Assembly (NCBI GenBank): GCA_000752215.1
Contig: CCFG01000017.1
Location: 434,001 to 498,000, forward strand
From: a bacterium MS4
GTDB lineage: Bacteria > Bacillota > Clostridia > Oscillospirales > Acutalibacteraceae
Reading direction: 5' to 3'
DNA: 64,000 bases
The notes under the pieces are model-generated. The model was not told the DNA's origin. It worked only from the letters and a program-made list of their open reading frames with translations, and searched no databases. The translations under genes and the position numbers were made by a program. Numbering within the stretch: the stretch's first letter is position 1; each line of letters begins with the position of its first letter. Below are positions 26,025-35,022 of the stretch, piece after piece.

Positions 26025-27031
26025 AGATTATACCTGTCGGTCTTATACAGCTTCAGATGTTCGGGATCGCTGAACCATTCCGCCGTCTCTTTCAGTCCCC
26101 GTTTCAGCCCCTCCCTGCCCGCGTACTCCGGCTTCCAGCCGAACAGGCCGGCTGCTTTCGCGGTATCCGCGCAAAGGCGCTCCACCTCGCTTTTTGGGGG
26201 GCGCACCCGCTCGGGGTCGGTTTCTATCTCAATCTTGGCCCCCATCACCTCCGCGATGAGCTGTGCTGTTTCTCCTATGGAAACCTCATAATTGCTGCCG
26301 ATATTGACGACCTCGCCGACTGTTGCGTCACACTCGGCGGCTTCTATCAATCCCCGCACCGTGTCCCGGACATAATTGAAATCCCGGGTGGGGGTCAGGG
26401 AACCGAGGCGGATTTTCCGTTTGCCCGCGGCGATCTGGGTGATGACGGTCGGGATGACCGCCCGGGCCGACTGTCTGGGTCCGTAGGTGTTGAATGGACG
26501 GACGACGGCGACCGGCGTGTGAAAGGAATCATAAAAAGAAAGAGCCAGCTGGTCGGCTCCGGTCTTTGACGCGGCGTAGGGGGACTGCGCGTGCAAAGGA
26601 TGGGTTTCCGGTATGGGAACCGCCCGGGCCGTCCCGTAGACCTCGCTGGTCGACGTGTGGATGATTTTTTCCGTCCCAAGCTCCCGCGCCGCCTGCAAAA
26701 CGTGAAAGGTTCCCTTCATATTCGTGTCAATATATGCACCGGGAGAATAATATGAATAAGGGATTGCCACCAAAGCGGCCAGGTGAAAAACAACATCGCA
26801 GCCTTCCATTGCTTTTTTTACCCGGTAAGGATCCCTGATGTCCCCTTCCAGCACTTCCAGACTGCTTTTAATCTCAGCCGGGGACTGGTCGAGCCAGCCC
26901 CAGGAGTTAAACGAATTGTAACAGACAAAGGCGCGGACACTGGTTCCTTTTCTGACCAAACCTTCCGTCAAGTGCGAACCGATAAAACCGTCCGCGCCGG
27001 TAACCAGAATCCTTTTCCCATCGAAGTTCAT
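26021..27031 (-). CDS. legB: NAD-dependent 4,6-dehydratase/epimerase (LegB-like)
   Basis: 336 residues of the extended short-chain dehydrogenase family. [10 protein letters not shown] is the NAD site, STSEVYG and YAASK hold the catalytic Tyr and Lys, and [13 protein letters not shown] is the sugar-nucleotide region. LegB makes the 4-keto-6-deoxy intermediate from a nucleotide-GlcNAc. It is the first gene of the operon, with AGGAGGAATAAG before the ATG. A sigma-D-like -10 box (GCCGACAT on the minus strand, 27110-27117) lies upstream but has no good -35 partner. Confidence 0.92.
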   Translation of the reverse strand: MNFDGKRILVTGADGFIGSHLTEGLVRKGTSVRAFVCYNSFNSWGWLDQSPAEIKSSLEVLEGDIRDPYRVKKAMEGCDVVFHLAALVAIPYSYYSPGAYIDTNMKGTFHVLQAARELGTEKIIHTSTSEVYGTARAVPIPETHPLHAQSPYAASKTGADQLALSFYDSFHTPVAVVRPFNTYGPRQSARAVIPTVITQIAAGKRKIRLGSLTPTRDFNYVRDTVRGLIEAAECDATVGEVVNIGSNYEVSIGETAQLIAEVMGAKIEIETDPERVRPPKSEVERLCADTAKAAGLFGWKPEYAGREGLKRGLKETAEWFSDPEHLKLYKTDRYNL

Positions 27032-27140
27032 CTTATTCCTCCTGACAAAGTTTCCGCTATTCTATAATATATTCCGCCATGTAAAAAATAGAAGTAATTC
27101 CCCTGGAGAATGTCGGCGTTTGCAAAATGGAGTGAATCTT

Positions 27141-28661
27141 ATGTTAAAAAGTAAATTCCCCCTGATTACCTGCCGTTTAACAGATCAAAACGGCAACGCC
27201 TTAAACCCATGCGAACCGGGCGCGGTTCGCTATACGGAGCTATCGTCCCAAAAGGACCGTCCTCAGGAGCAGATCAGGCTCCCGGACGGGGAAACAGCCG
27301 TCCAAAGCATTGTGACCGTTCTGCTGGAGGGCTTCGTCACTGTGTCTCTGGACGGGAGCACGATGTCGGCCCCTCTTCCGTTCAGCATCATCCGGTGTAT
27401 TTCCCTTTACGCGCCCCGGGGGACTCTGCTCCATTTTGCGGTAAGCAGCTTTCATTGCTGTGCCGTGCCGGTTTATCCCAAAAGCGGTGCCGGTACCGAC
27501 CGGGTCAAAATTTTTATCAATGTCGACACTGCCGTCGATTCCAGATCAAAAGTAAACCTCCGGATTCCGGAGGTGGATTCTTCCCTTACGGTGAAAAACG
27601 CAGTTTGCATCCATGCCGACAGAATCTACGATTCCGTCCTTTTCAAAAGCGGAACCTCCCTGTACTATCAGAGCATGACCTTAAAAGCGGAGATTTACCA
27701 GTACAACGCTTTATCGGACGGAGTCAAAAAAGCATACACCAATCAGGATGAACTCACCCAATACGGTGACAGGGGGATTCTGTCCCCACGGGAGGTCTCC
27801 TACTGCAATGTGTTTGTGAACGGGGTTCTGCAGCCGAAGAAAAACTACGTAATCACAAAAGGCCTTCTGCAGCTGACAACAAAAAACGCGCCTGCCGCGG
27901 GGCAGGCGGTGATGATTTTGTTCGTCACCCTCCGAAACGACTCCAATCAGAAGATGCGGGTGATCAACGATCAGTACAACGCCGTTTCCGACGGCACGAA
28001 AAGGGTCTTTACGAATGAAGACGAACTGAAAAAATACGGCGGCCGGGGCATCCCAGACCCGAAAGAGGTCTCGTACTTCAACCTCTATGTCAACGGTGTG
28101 CTGCAGCCGACCAGAAACTATATCGTCCGCAAAGGGCTTCTGGAGCTGACCACGACGGACGTTCCCGAAAAAAATCAGCTGGTCATTCTGGAGGCGCTGG
28201 TTATCAGGGACCCGGACGGCCATCTTTTCAAGACGGAAACGTATCAGTTCAACGCCCGCTCCAACGAGGAAAAAATCTATACCGATCAGGACCAGCTGCT
28301 GATGTACGGCGACAAAGGCATTCCGGACCCGAAGCAAAGCGCCTATCTGAATCTGTTTGTCAACGGCGTCATTCAGCCGGGCGTCAATTACGCGGTTCAA
28401 AAGGGCTATCTCATTCTGAAAACGCAGGACGCCCCTATAGAGGGAGCTCCCATTTCCCTGCAGTATGTCAACCACCGCCCCGAAGGGCCCGTGTGCGGAT
28501 GCGATATCTCCGATTGCGCCTTCCGCAGGTGGATCAGAAGATACTCGGAGGTGCCGGAAAAAGAGCTTGCTTCCCTGCGGGAGTTCGGAACGGTCCAAAA
28601 GCAGTTCGAAGCATCAGAAAAAAACGGAAGCATTCCGAAACAGGAACGCCCCTCTTTGTAA
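27141..28661 (+). CDS. Three-repeat DUF4183-type protein
   Basis: 506 residues from the ATG at 27141 (GGAGTG upstream). An N-terminal beta-rich part of about 190 residues is followed by three repeats of about 85 residues. Each begins like [20 protein letters not shown] and contains YGDRGIxxPKEVSY, VNGVLQPxxNY and a final LxLxTxDAP stretch, the DUF4183 pattern. The C-terminal tail is short, charged and contains CGCDISDC. There is no signal peptide. It is divergent from the legionaminic operon and mirrors the single-domain DUF4183 gene at the other end, so a surface or spore-layer protein that could accept the sugar is possible (inference). Confidence 0.78.
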   Translation: MLKSKFPLITCRLTDQNGNALNPCEPGAVRYTELSSQKDRPQEQIRLPDGETAVQSIVTVLLEGFVTVSLDGSTMSAPLPFSIIRCISLYAPRGTLLHFAVSSFHCCAVPVYPKSGAGTDRVKIFINVDTAVDSRSKVNLRIPEVDSSLTVKNAVCIHADRIYDSVLFKSGTSLYYQSMTLKAEIYQYNALSDGVKKAYTNQDELTQYGDRGILSPREVSYCNVFVNGVLQPKKNYVITKGLLQLTTKNAPAAGQAVMILFVTLRNDSNQKMRVINDQYNAVSDGTKRVFTNEDELKKYGGRGIPDPKEVSYFNLYVNGVLQPTRNYIVRKGLLELTTTDVPEKNQLVILEALVIRDPDGHLFKTETYQFNARSNEEKIYTDQDQLLMYGDKGIPDPKQSAYLNLFVNGVIQPGVNYAVQKGYLILKTQDAPIEGAPISLQYVNHRPEGPVCGCDISDCAFRRWIRRYSEVPEKELASLREFGTVQKQFEASEKNGSIPKQERPSL

Positions 28662-28683
28662 TAAGCATATCCTCCAAAAACAA

Positions 28684-28724
28684 ACAGAGCGTATGACACA
28701 AGGTCGTACGCTCTGTTCGTTTTT
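28684..28724 (+). terminator. Terminator of the DUF4183 repeat gene
   Basis: A 14-base arm ACAGAGCGTATGAC pairs with GTCGTACGCTCTGT (one mismatch region), with a five-base loop and the tail TCGTTTTT. It lies 22 bases after the stop codon. Confidence 0.85.
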
Positions 28725-28752
28725 CGCCGCCGGTTCAAACAGGCGGATCAGA

Positions 28753-29541
28753 TTAGCTCAGTACGGTAAATTTAACGATATTATAAAGATTGATGACAAT
28801 AATTACAGCCATAAAGCCGATAAACAAACGGTCCACTGTTTCCTCTGAAATTTTCTGGTTTAAATGGCCGCCGATTATACCGCCGGTCACCCCCGCCACA
28901 ACCATAAAAACAAGGATCAGCACACTGATCGGCGGGACGGAACCGTTGATCAAAGTCTGCAAAAGGCTTGCGAGCTGCGAAAACATGATGATATACAGAG
29001 AATTGGCGGCAGCCTTCTTGATGTCCATGGAAAAAAAGAAGAACAGAACCGTCAGATTGATGGGTCCCCCTCCAATACCAAGGAAGGAAGAAATAGCCCC
29101 CAGTGCTAAACCGATCAGGACACATCCCGCCAGACTGCTCACATGGCAGGTACGAATTCTGCCGGAATAAACGCTGTACAGAAGCGCACCCAGTGTAACA
29201 ATTAACAGCAGGCCCGCCTGTACCGCGCCCAGGTGGTTTTCATTCTGGAGCAGGGATTTCAGAATATCGAACAACGATTTCCCAATAATCCCGCCGAAAA
29301 CGGAACCAACTGCAAGAGGTGTGCTTGTCCTGACATCGATCATCCCGCGATTTCTGGAATTTCTCAGCACGGAGATAACGGACATGGAAAGCACCGTGCA
29401 GCCTGAAAGAAAGCTGATGCTGCTGACACTCATAACGCCGACGGCGTCAAGCACAGGCTTGATGATTACGCCGCCGCCTACGCCGCAGATTCCGCCGATG
29501 ACCGAAGCCGACAGACTGACTAAAAAAAACAGCCAAAGCAT
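28753..29541 (-). CDS. TauE/SafE-family membrane permease (copy 1)
   Basis: 262 residues from the ATG at 29541 (GGGGGCAG upstream); a TTG at 29565 is possible. It has about eight membrane spans in two halves with the paired glycine motifs GGICGVGGGVIIKP and AISSFLGIGGGPINL of the family. TauE/SafE proteins are thought to export sulfite or sulfonates or to move other small anions. It ends a minus-strand series that starts with a GntR/UTRA gene, and another member lies upstream at 30232-30966. Confidence 0.87.
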   Translation of the reverse strand: MLWLFFLVSLSASVIGGICGVGGGVIIKPVLDAVGVMSVSSISFLSGCTVLSMSVISVLRNSRNRGMIDVRTSTPLAVGSVFGGIIGKSLFDILKSLLQNENHLGAVQAGLLLIVTLGALLYSVYSGRIRTCHVSSLAGCVLIGLALGAISSFLGIGGGPINLTVLFFFFSMDIKKAAANSLYIIMFSQLASLLQTLINGSVPPISVLILVFMVVAGVTGGIIGGHLNQKISEETVDRLFIGFMAVIIVINLYNIVKFTVLS

Positions 29542-29651
29542 AAGCTGCCCCCATTGTTTTATCAAATATGAAGGAATCTGTTGAAACCGCAGCCAGTCAC
29601 GGCAATTGCTTAGGCCGCCTTATTTCATGAACCTCCATTACCAAATCAATA

Positions 29652-30101
29652 TTATTTTTCTATGGATAATTCTTTTATGTACTGTTTTACCAGCATAACG
29701 CAGTGGTTAATATAAGAATCTGTTGTAGAACTGACTTCTGATGCAATCATAATCCTGCATCGGTTAAGAGGAACCAGTATTTTTTGAGCGGAAGAAGAGC
29801 TGATCGCAAAAGCCATAGCCGGAGTTAACTCCCCCAGCATCGAATTTGCTGAAATAATCGCCAAAGGGCCCAAAATAATGTCTGATTGTTTAGCCGTTTG
29901 AACAATCGCATTTTGCCCGGTGGCGCCGATATCAGCCCCACCTTTCATCATGCAGTTTGTGGCTATGGAGTTTGTACCCAGTGCACACAGAGTCACACCG
30001 TTCCCCTTGAGAAAGTTTTCTCTCAGCTTTATGATAAGAGATTTACCGATACCTCCGCCTTGCCCGTCTACAACAGATATCAAGATTTCTTTTTTTGACA
30101 T
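29652..30101 (-). CDS. DUF3842 family protein
   Basis: 149 residues with the DUF3842 pattern: SVVDGQGGGIGKSL at the start (Rossmann-like glycine-rich turn), ALGTNSIAT, MMKGGADIGATGQNAIV and SANSMLGELTPAMAFAI. The family is common in Clostridia and has no known function. The fold looks nucleotide-binding. Here it sits between two TauE/SafE permeases. AAAGGAAT precedes the ATG. Confidence 0.85.
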   Translation of the reverse strand: MSKKEILISVVDGQGGGIGKSLIIKLRENFLKGNGVTLCALGTNSIATNCMMKGGADIGATGQNAIVQTAKQSDIILGPLAIISANSMLGELTPAMAFAISSSSAQKILVPLNRCRIMIASEVSSTTDSYINHCVMLVKQYIKELSIEK

Positions 30102-30177
30102 AATGTATTCCTTTCATGCATTCACTTTCTGAGGGCCTCAGCAATCAATACAAATGAAGCAGCCGGCACCGTACGCG

Positions 30178-30215
30178 TTCCTTCCGCTGTGGAAGCGGAC
30201 TGACCGACAGGTCCG
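30178..30215. other. Hairpins between permease and DUF3842 genes
   Basis: Two adjoining inverted repeats (CCGCTGTGGAAGCGG and GCGGACtgaccgacagGTCCGC) in the 130-base gap. No clear T-run, so termination is uncertain; processing or stability elements are possible. Confidence 0.35.
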
Positions 30216-30231
30216 CAATATATTTACAGTT

Positions 30232-30966
30232 TTATTTTATCAATAAAAATGCCATTACAGGCAAAGCGACATAGATGATCTTACAGATTTTCTCCCTGTC
30301 GAGCCGGCGAAAAAAATAAAGCCCAAGGAAGCCCGCGGCTATCGCCGCTGCCGACGCAGACACGATGTAGGGTGCTGCATCCAGCGTAATATTCCCATAA
30401 AGGTAATGCAGTAATGTAGAATACAGGCCTGCAATAATGAAGCTAAATTCTATGTTTGCTTTAAAGTTCAGATGGTCGTCACAGATGCTGAAATAATAAA
30501 TCATAAAAAACGGGCCTACAATATTAAACATTCCGGTGGAGATTCCCGTCACCAACCCAAACAGGACCGCATTTTTTAATGACTTTTTGATCACCAGCCT
30601 ATGTTTCTGAGAGATAATGAAATATACTGTCAGCAGCAGGATAAAAACCGCCAGAATAATGCGTAACATCCTTTCAGAGTTGTGCATTAAAATATACATC
30701 CCCAAAGGAATCGTGAGCAGGCAGCAAAGCACCGGGACAAGGACGGTACGCAAAGATAGATTTTTATGCAGTATCGCAACCATCTGCAGGCCGATAGCGA
30801 CTACAGTAATTGCTGAAATTGCCGAACATAAACGCATCGGCAGCACCAGCGGCATCAGGGCCATCGCAAGAATACCATATCCGAAACCAACAGACGCCTG
30901 CAAAAAGGCAGCAAGAAAGTTGATGACGACAATCCATAACAGATTGGTCATCTGAAATTCAAACAT
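30232..30966 (-). CDS. TauE/SafE-family membrane permease (copy 2)
   Basis: 244 residues with about seven to eight membrane spans. The first half carries FLQASVGFGYGILAM and the second GISTGMFNIVGPFFMIYYF, the variant of the TauE/SafE motif with fewer glycines. GGGAGGTACT precedes the ATG. It follows the GntR/UTRA gene by 34 bases and is probably in the same transcript. It differs clearly from copy 1, so the two may form a pair or handle different anions. Confidence 0.85.
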   Translation of the reverse strand: MFEFQMTNLLWIVVINFLAAFLQASVGFGYGILAMALMPLVLPMRLCSAISAITVVAIGLQMVAILHKNLSLRTVLVPVLCCLLTIPLGMYILMHNSERMLRIILAVFILLLTVYFIISQKHRLVIKKSLKNAVLFGLVTGISTGMFNIVGPFFMIYYFSICDDHLNFKANIEFSFIIAGLYSTLLHYLYGNITLDAAPYIVSASAAAIAAGFLGLYFFRRLDREKICKIIYVALPVMAFLLIK

Positions 30967-31000
30967 AGTACCTCCCAGGCGGCTTCACGGCCGCCATACA

Positions 31001-31738
31001 TTAAAAGGTTGTGTGATACCGTTTGAGCGTCAGAGTATAACGATATCGATCCGCCAGATAAACCGTACGATTGAACATGATCGCACGGTCACCCTCGACA
31101 TAGGTGACACGTTGTATCGCCAGTACCGGAGTGGTCACCTTTTGATTCAGCAGGGCGGCTTCCTCCAAAGTGGGGGTTTCCGCCGTGATGGCCTGATCGG
31201 CGGTAGTGATTTTATACCCGTTTTTCTCCAAAACCGGGTAGACAATATCATTGTGGAAATCCAAGCCTTCAAGCAGATATGCCACATTCATCGGCAGATA
31301 TGTATAATCAATGCCGAGAGTCTTCCCGTCAACATAAATCTGACGTATAATCATCAGCATTTTAAAGTCCTGCTCAATGTGCATAGCGGCGCACACTTCC
31401 GGCGGGGCCACAACATACTCCTGTTTTCGAACAACGACTTCACATTTCATTTGCTTGATGGCAAATTCCTCTACAAAACCCATGAGACTGTCCAGCTTAT
31501 GATCGATTACTTTAATCGCAACGTAGTTGCCCTTACCCTGTTTTTTGACAAGTACGCCGTCTTTTACCAACTCGTTGAGTGTTTGCCGTACAGTAACACG
31601 GCTGATTCCATACATCTCTGAAAGCTCCCGCTCGCTGGGGAGTTTATCCCCACCCTTATACTCGCCTTCAGAAATTTTTTGAAGGATCGTGTCTTTAAGC
31701 TGTATAAACAAAGGTTTTCCGTTTCCTGGATATAACAT
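31001..31738 (-). CDS. GntR regulator with UTRA domain (HutC subfamily)
   Basis: 245 residues from the ATG at 31738; a TTG at 31750 is an alternative. The N-terminal winged helix-turn-helix reads KLPSERELSEMYGISRVTVR. The C-terminal UTRA ligand domain includes MLMIIRQIYVDGKTLGIDYTYLP and PVLAIQRVTYVEGDRAIMFN. It is placed between the NitT/TauT importer and the TauE/SafE permeases, so it probably senses the transported compound or a product and controls one or both groups. Confidence 0.9.
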   Translation of the reverse strand: MLYPGNGKPLFIQLKDTILQKISEGEYKGGDKLPSERELSEMYGISRVTVRQTLNELVKDGVLVKKQGKGNYVAIKVIDHKLDSLMGFVEEFAIKQMKCEVVVRKQEYVVAPPEVCAAMHIEQDFKMLMIIRQIYVDGKTLGIDYTYLPMNVAYLLEGLDFHNDIVYPVLEKNGYKITTADQAITAETPTLEEAALLNQKVTTPVLAIQRVTYVEGDRAIMFNRTVYLADRYRYTLTLKRYHTTF

Positions 31739-31774
31739 GTAAACACCCAATTTCCGAATAAATTTATGAACTTT

Positions 31775-31803
31775 ATTATAATACGGTTTCGAGCATTATA
31801 CAA
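31775..31803 (-). promoter_or_regulatory. Probable promoter of the GntR/UTRA unit
   Basis: On the minus strand, TTGTAT (31798-31803) and a perfect TATAAT (31775-31780) are separated by 17 bases. A short AATAAATTTAT palindrome lies just downstream and could be the operator. Confidence 0.5.
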
Positions 31804-31827
31804 GCAATCCGGCTCTGCATGCTCTCC

Positions 31828-32580
31828 TTACCACCATTTGATCTGATCTGTTACATATTTCCTTATTTTGATAAATTCAGGATCCGTAACATCTCTTGGT
31901 CTCGGCAGATCAACGACCACTTCTTCTTTAATCGTTGTAGGCTTATTCGACATAATAAGGATCCGCTCTGCAAGGTAAACCGCTTCTTCTATATTATGGG
32001 TGATAAATACGACGGTACTTCCCAGTTCTTTCCACAAACGAATTACTTCATCTTCAAGATAAAATCTCAATTTTACGTCCATTTGCCCATAGGGCTCGTC
32101 CATCAGCAGCAGGTCGGGATTCATTGCAAACGCTCTCCCGATGATGATCCTCTGCTCGGAACTTACGGACAATTGATGGGGATAGGAATTTCTGAATTTT
32201 TCGAGTCCCAGCAGGGAAATGATATTTTCGACCCGCTCGTCGATTATCTTTTTATCCAGTTTCTTCAGTTCCAGTCCAAACCGAAGATTTTTTTCCACCG
32301 TAAGCCACGGTATGGCGGATGGTTCCTGAAACACAAAGGCTAAATTATGTTTTCTGGGGTCTGCAGACTCTCCGTCAATGAACAGATCGCCTTTGGACGG
32401 CATGTATATCCTGGTCAGCAGGTTTAAAAACGTGGTTTTTCCGCAGCCGGTCGGACCTACTACGCAAACGAATTCTCCCTTTTTAATATTGAACGAAATA
32501 TCATTCAACACATGGAGGTTTCCAAAATATTTTGTCAGGTTTTTTACTTCAATTTTATAGTCCTGATTGCTCTCACTCAT
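31828..32580 (-). CDS. NitT/TauT-type ABC ATPase with degenerate signature motif
   Basis: 250 residues from the ATG at 32580 (GGGAGGAAAA upstream). Walker A GPTGCGKT (42-49), Walker B LLMDEP (Asp161, Glu162) and the switch His195 (ITHN) are intact. The ABC signature, normally LSGGxxQ, reads LSVSSEQ at 137-143. The partner ATPase at 32600-33367 has an intact signature but altered Walker A and switch residues. Together they would form one complete and one degenerate ATP site. The protein resembles SsuB/TauB/NrtD. It is the last gene of the importer operon. Confidence 0.9.
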   Translation of the reverse strand: MSESNQDYKIEVKNLTKYFGNLHVLNDISFNIKKGEFVCVVGPTGCGKTTFLNLLTRIYMPSKGDLFIDGESADPRKHNLAFVFQEPSAIPWLTVEKNLRFGLELKKLDKKIIDERVENIISLLGLEKFRNSYPHQLSVSSEQRIIIGRAFAMNPDLLLMDEPYGQMDVKLRFYLEDEVIRLWKELGSTVVFITHNIEEAVYLAERILIMSNKPTTIKEEVVVDLPRPRDVTDPEFIKIRKYVTDQIKWW

Positions 32581-32599
32581 GACATTTTCCTCCCGGCAT

Positions 32600-33367
32600 T
32601 TATAATGCAAGATCCGTATTTTCAGATATTTCCTTACGGATGGATAAAAACTTTGGATCAATCGTATCACGAGGTCTCGGCAAATCAATATCATAGATTT
32701 CCTTTACTGTTGCCGGACATTCACTCAACAAGACAATTCTGTCACCCAAATAAACCGCTTCCTCAATATTGTTGGTTACGAAGATAACGGTTCTTTTTTC
32801 CTGCTGCCAAATTCTCTGAACTTCCTCTTCCATGGAGTATCTTGTCTGGGCATCCAACTGCCCAAAGGGCTCATCCATCACAAGTATTTCCGGATTATTG
32901 GTATACGCTCTGGCAATGCCTACTCTCTGTTTCATTCCGCCGGACAGCTGATTGGGGTACGACTTTTCGAATCCCTTCAGACCAACAAGATCAATGTATT
33001 TCTGGGCGGTTTCCCGGCGTATGTCCTTATTCACTCCAGCCATCTGCAGCCCAAACTCCACATTACCCATAACTGTTTTCCAGGGCATAAGCGCCAATTT
33101 CTGAAACACCATGCCAATGCGCTTATCGCTCCCAACCAGCTTTTCTCCGTCGAGATAGGTATTTCCCTCCACGGATTTTTCCAGGCCGCCGATAATATTG
33201 AGCAGCACACTTTTGCCGCAGTGGCCCGGCCCGAGGATAACTAAGAATTCATTATCGTATACATCCAGAGAGATATCGGAAACCGCATCAAACACCTTGT
33301 TATTTACCACATAGCTTTGGGATATGTTCTCCAGCCTTAATTTGACCTTTTTCTTGTCCATGGACAT
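32600..33367 (-). CDS. NitT/TauT-type ABC ATPase with altered Walker A and switch residues
   Basis: 255 residues from the ATG at 33367 (GAAGGAGTG upstream), overlapping the permease stop. The signature LSGGMKQ (141-147) and Walker B LVMDEP (Asp165, Glu166) are normal. Walker A reads GPGHCGKS (46-53), with His49 where Gly is expected, and the switch region reads VTNN, with Asn199 in place of the usual His. Both changes fall in the same ATP site as the partner's broken signature. An asymmetric heterodimer is the likely form (inference). Confidence 0.9.
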   Translation of the reverse strand: MSMDKKKVKLRLENISQSYVVNNKVFDAVSDISLDVYDNEFLVILGPGHCGKSVLLNIIGGLEKSVEGNTYLDGEKLVGSDKRIGMVFQKLALMPWKTVMGNVEFGLQMAGVNKDIRRETAQKYIDLVGLKGFEKSYPNQLSGGMKQRVGIARAYTNNPEILVMDEPFGQLDAQTRYSMEEEVQRIWQQEKRTVIFVTNNIEEAVYLGDRIVLLSECPATVKEIYDIDLPRPRDTIDPKFLSIRKEISENTDLAL

Positions 33368-34149
33368 ATCACTCCTTCTGCAATCTGTGTGACAATCGCA
33401 AGGATCGCCCCAACAATGCCAATGCAAATCATAGACAGGAGAACTAAGGCTTGATCTCCCGAATCCATACCTCTTGTAATCAAAAACCCTACTCCGGCTT
33501 TCGCGCCAAGCATTTCAGCCGCCAAAACGACCATCCAGCCCGCGCTTGCCGAAGTACGTATGCCCGCGAAAATAGCATCCAATGCGGAGGGAATCGCAAT
33601 CTGGAACAGCATTTGCCTGCTGTTTGCATTAAAGATTGTTCCAACGTCCAGATACAGTTTATTGACATTGCTCATACCTGCCTGTGTATTGACAACAACC
33701 GGCATCAATGCACCGATAAAAACGATCAGGACTTTGGACCCTTCACCGGTACCAAACCAGATTGTAATCAGGGGAATCCACGCTAATGGAGGCACTGCCC
33801 TGAAGGCGGTAAAAATAGGCCCGAACAGTGCGTTGCACTTTTTGCTCCAACCCAGCACGATACCGAAAGAAACTCCAATGACCCACGATAACAGCAGCGC
33901 TGTAAACACTCTCTGTAAGCTGATTAGAATATGTCCCCACAGGCTCAGGTTTTTGATTGGTTTTCTCAGCAGCTCAAGAAGCCGGTCCCACGTTGCTATC
34001 GGGGATGGAAACTGAGCATTTCCAAAGCTGGATGCGAAAAGCCAGAGGGCGATTAACAGAACAATGGAGACCACAGGAAGGACCTTATAAATCTGTTTCC
34101 TTCTTAATTCCTTTTTTTCCGATTCGCTTAATACAATATGTTTCTTCAT
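33337..34149 (-). CDS. NitT/TauT-type ABC permease (second)
   Basis: 270 residues from the ATG at 34149, which overlaps the preceding stop as ATGA. About six membrane spans, with the EAA-loop region IFNANSRQMLFQIAIPSALD that contacts the ATPase. It belongs to the SsuC/TauC/NrtB family. It differs from the other permease of the operon, so the channel is a heterodimer, whereas most SsuC-type importers use two identical subunits. It carries AFRAVPPLAWIPL, typical of the family. Confidence 0.9.
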   Translation of the reverse strand: MKKHIVLSESEKKELRRKQIYKVLPVVSIVLLIALWLFASSFGNAQFPSPIATWDRLLELLRKPIKNLSLWGHILISLQRVFTALLLSWVIGVSFGIVLGWSKKCNALFGPIFTAFRAVPPLAWIPLITIWFGTGEGSKVLIVFIGALMPVVVNTQAGMSNVNKLYLDVGTIFNANSRQMLFQIAIPSALDAIFAGIRTSASAGWMVVLAAEMLGAKAGVGFLITRGMDSGDQALVLLSMICIGIVGAILAIVTQIAEGVICPWTRKRSN

Positions 34150-34982
34150 AGTTTTTTCCATCCTAACACCTTATTTTCTACCATATTCAAAATGGCCGTA
34201 AACAATGTGCCAATGATTCCTATAACAACAATTCCCAGAATAATAATGTCAGGCCGCGCAAACTGTCTGCCCATCAATATCATATAGCCAAGGCCCGCCG
34301 ACGCAGACAGCATCTCCGCCGCTACCAGTGTGGCCCATGCATTTCCCAGCGCCACCTTTATTCCCGCAAAGGTCATTGTCATGGATGAAGGAATGCCGAT
34401 TTTCCGGAAAATGGTAAAATTCGAGGCGCCGCATGTCTTTGCCACATTTATCAGGACGGGGTTGGTCTGCTTAATACCGGTATATGCATTGATAACACAG
34501 GGGACAAACGCCGAAAAGAATACGATGAACGCTTTTGCCTGTAACCCAATGCCGAGCCAGACGATTGTAAGCGGGATCCACGATATTGGAGGGATTGGAC
34601 GAATAATTTCAAAAACAGGGCGCATAAAGCTGTCGAACCCTCTGTACCATCCCATAAGAAGGCCCAACGGAATTCCAATAATGATTGCCAGAAGAAACCC
34701 CGTCAAAGATACCTGCAGACTGGCTAACACATTTACGCCCAGAACCGCTCCGTCCGGCGCCGGATCCGTAAGCTTCACAACAAACAGATTGAATATAGCT
34801 AACGGTGACGCCAAAAATTTTTCAGAGAGCAATCCGGTGGAAACACTTATCTGCCATATAAGAAAGAAACCGAGCACTCCTATTACAGATAGCATTGCTA
34901 AAAAATACTGACTTTTTCTCTTTTGATTTTGTACAAATGCAATTCGTTCCTCGTTGCTGAATTTTTTCTTGGGTTGGTCCAT
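34146..34982 (-). CDS. NitT/TauT-type ABC permease (first)
   Basis: 278 residues with about six membrane spans. Family stretches are IIRPIPPISWIPLTIVWLG and the EAA loop VAKTCGASNFTIFRKIGIP. AAGGGATGG precedes the ATG. It is coupled to the next permease and lies about 100 bases after the binding-protein gene, with a strong hairpin in between. Confidence 0.9.
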   Translation of the reverse strand: MDQPKKKFSNEERIAFVQNQKRKSQYFLAMLSVIGVLGFFLIWQISVSTGLLSEKFLASPLAIFNLFVVKLTDPAPDGAVLGVNVLASLQVSLTGFLLAIIIGIPLGLLMGWYRGFDSFMRPVFEIIRPIPPISWIPLTIVWLGIGLQAKAFIVFFSAFVPCVINAYTGIKQTNPVLINVAKTCGASNFTIFRKIGIPSSMTMTFAGIKVALGNAWATLVAAEMLSASAGLGYMILMGRQFARPDIIILGIVVIGIIGTLFTAILNMVENKVLGWKKL

Positions 34983-35022
34983 TTTATTCCATCCCTTCCC
35001 CGTTTTCAGAAATATCTTTTGT

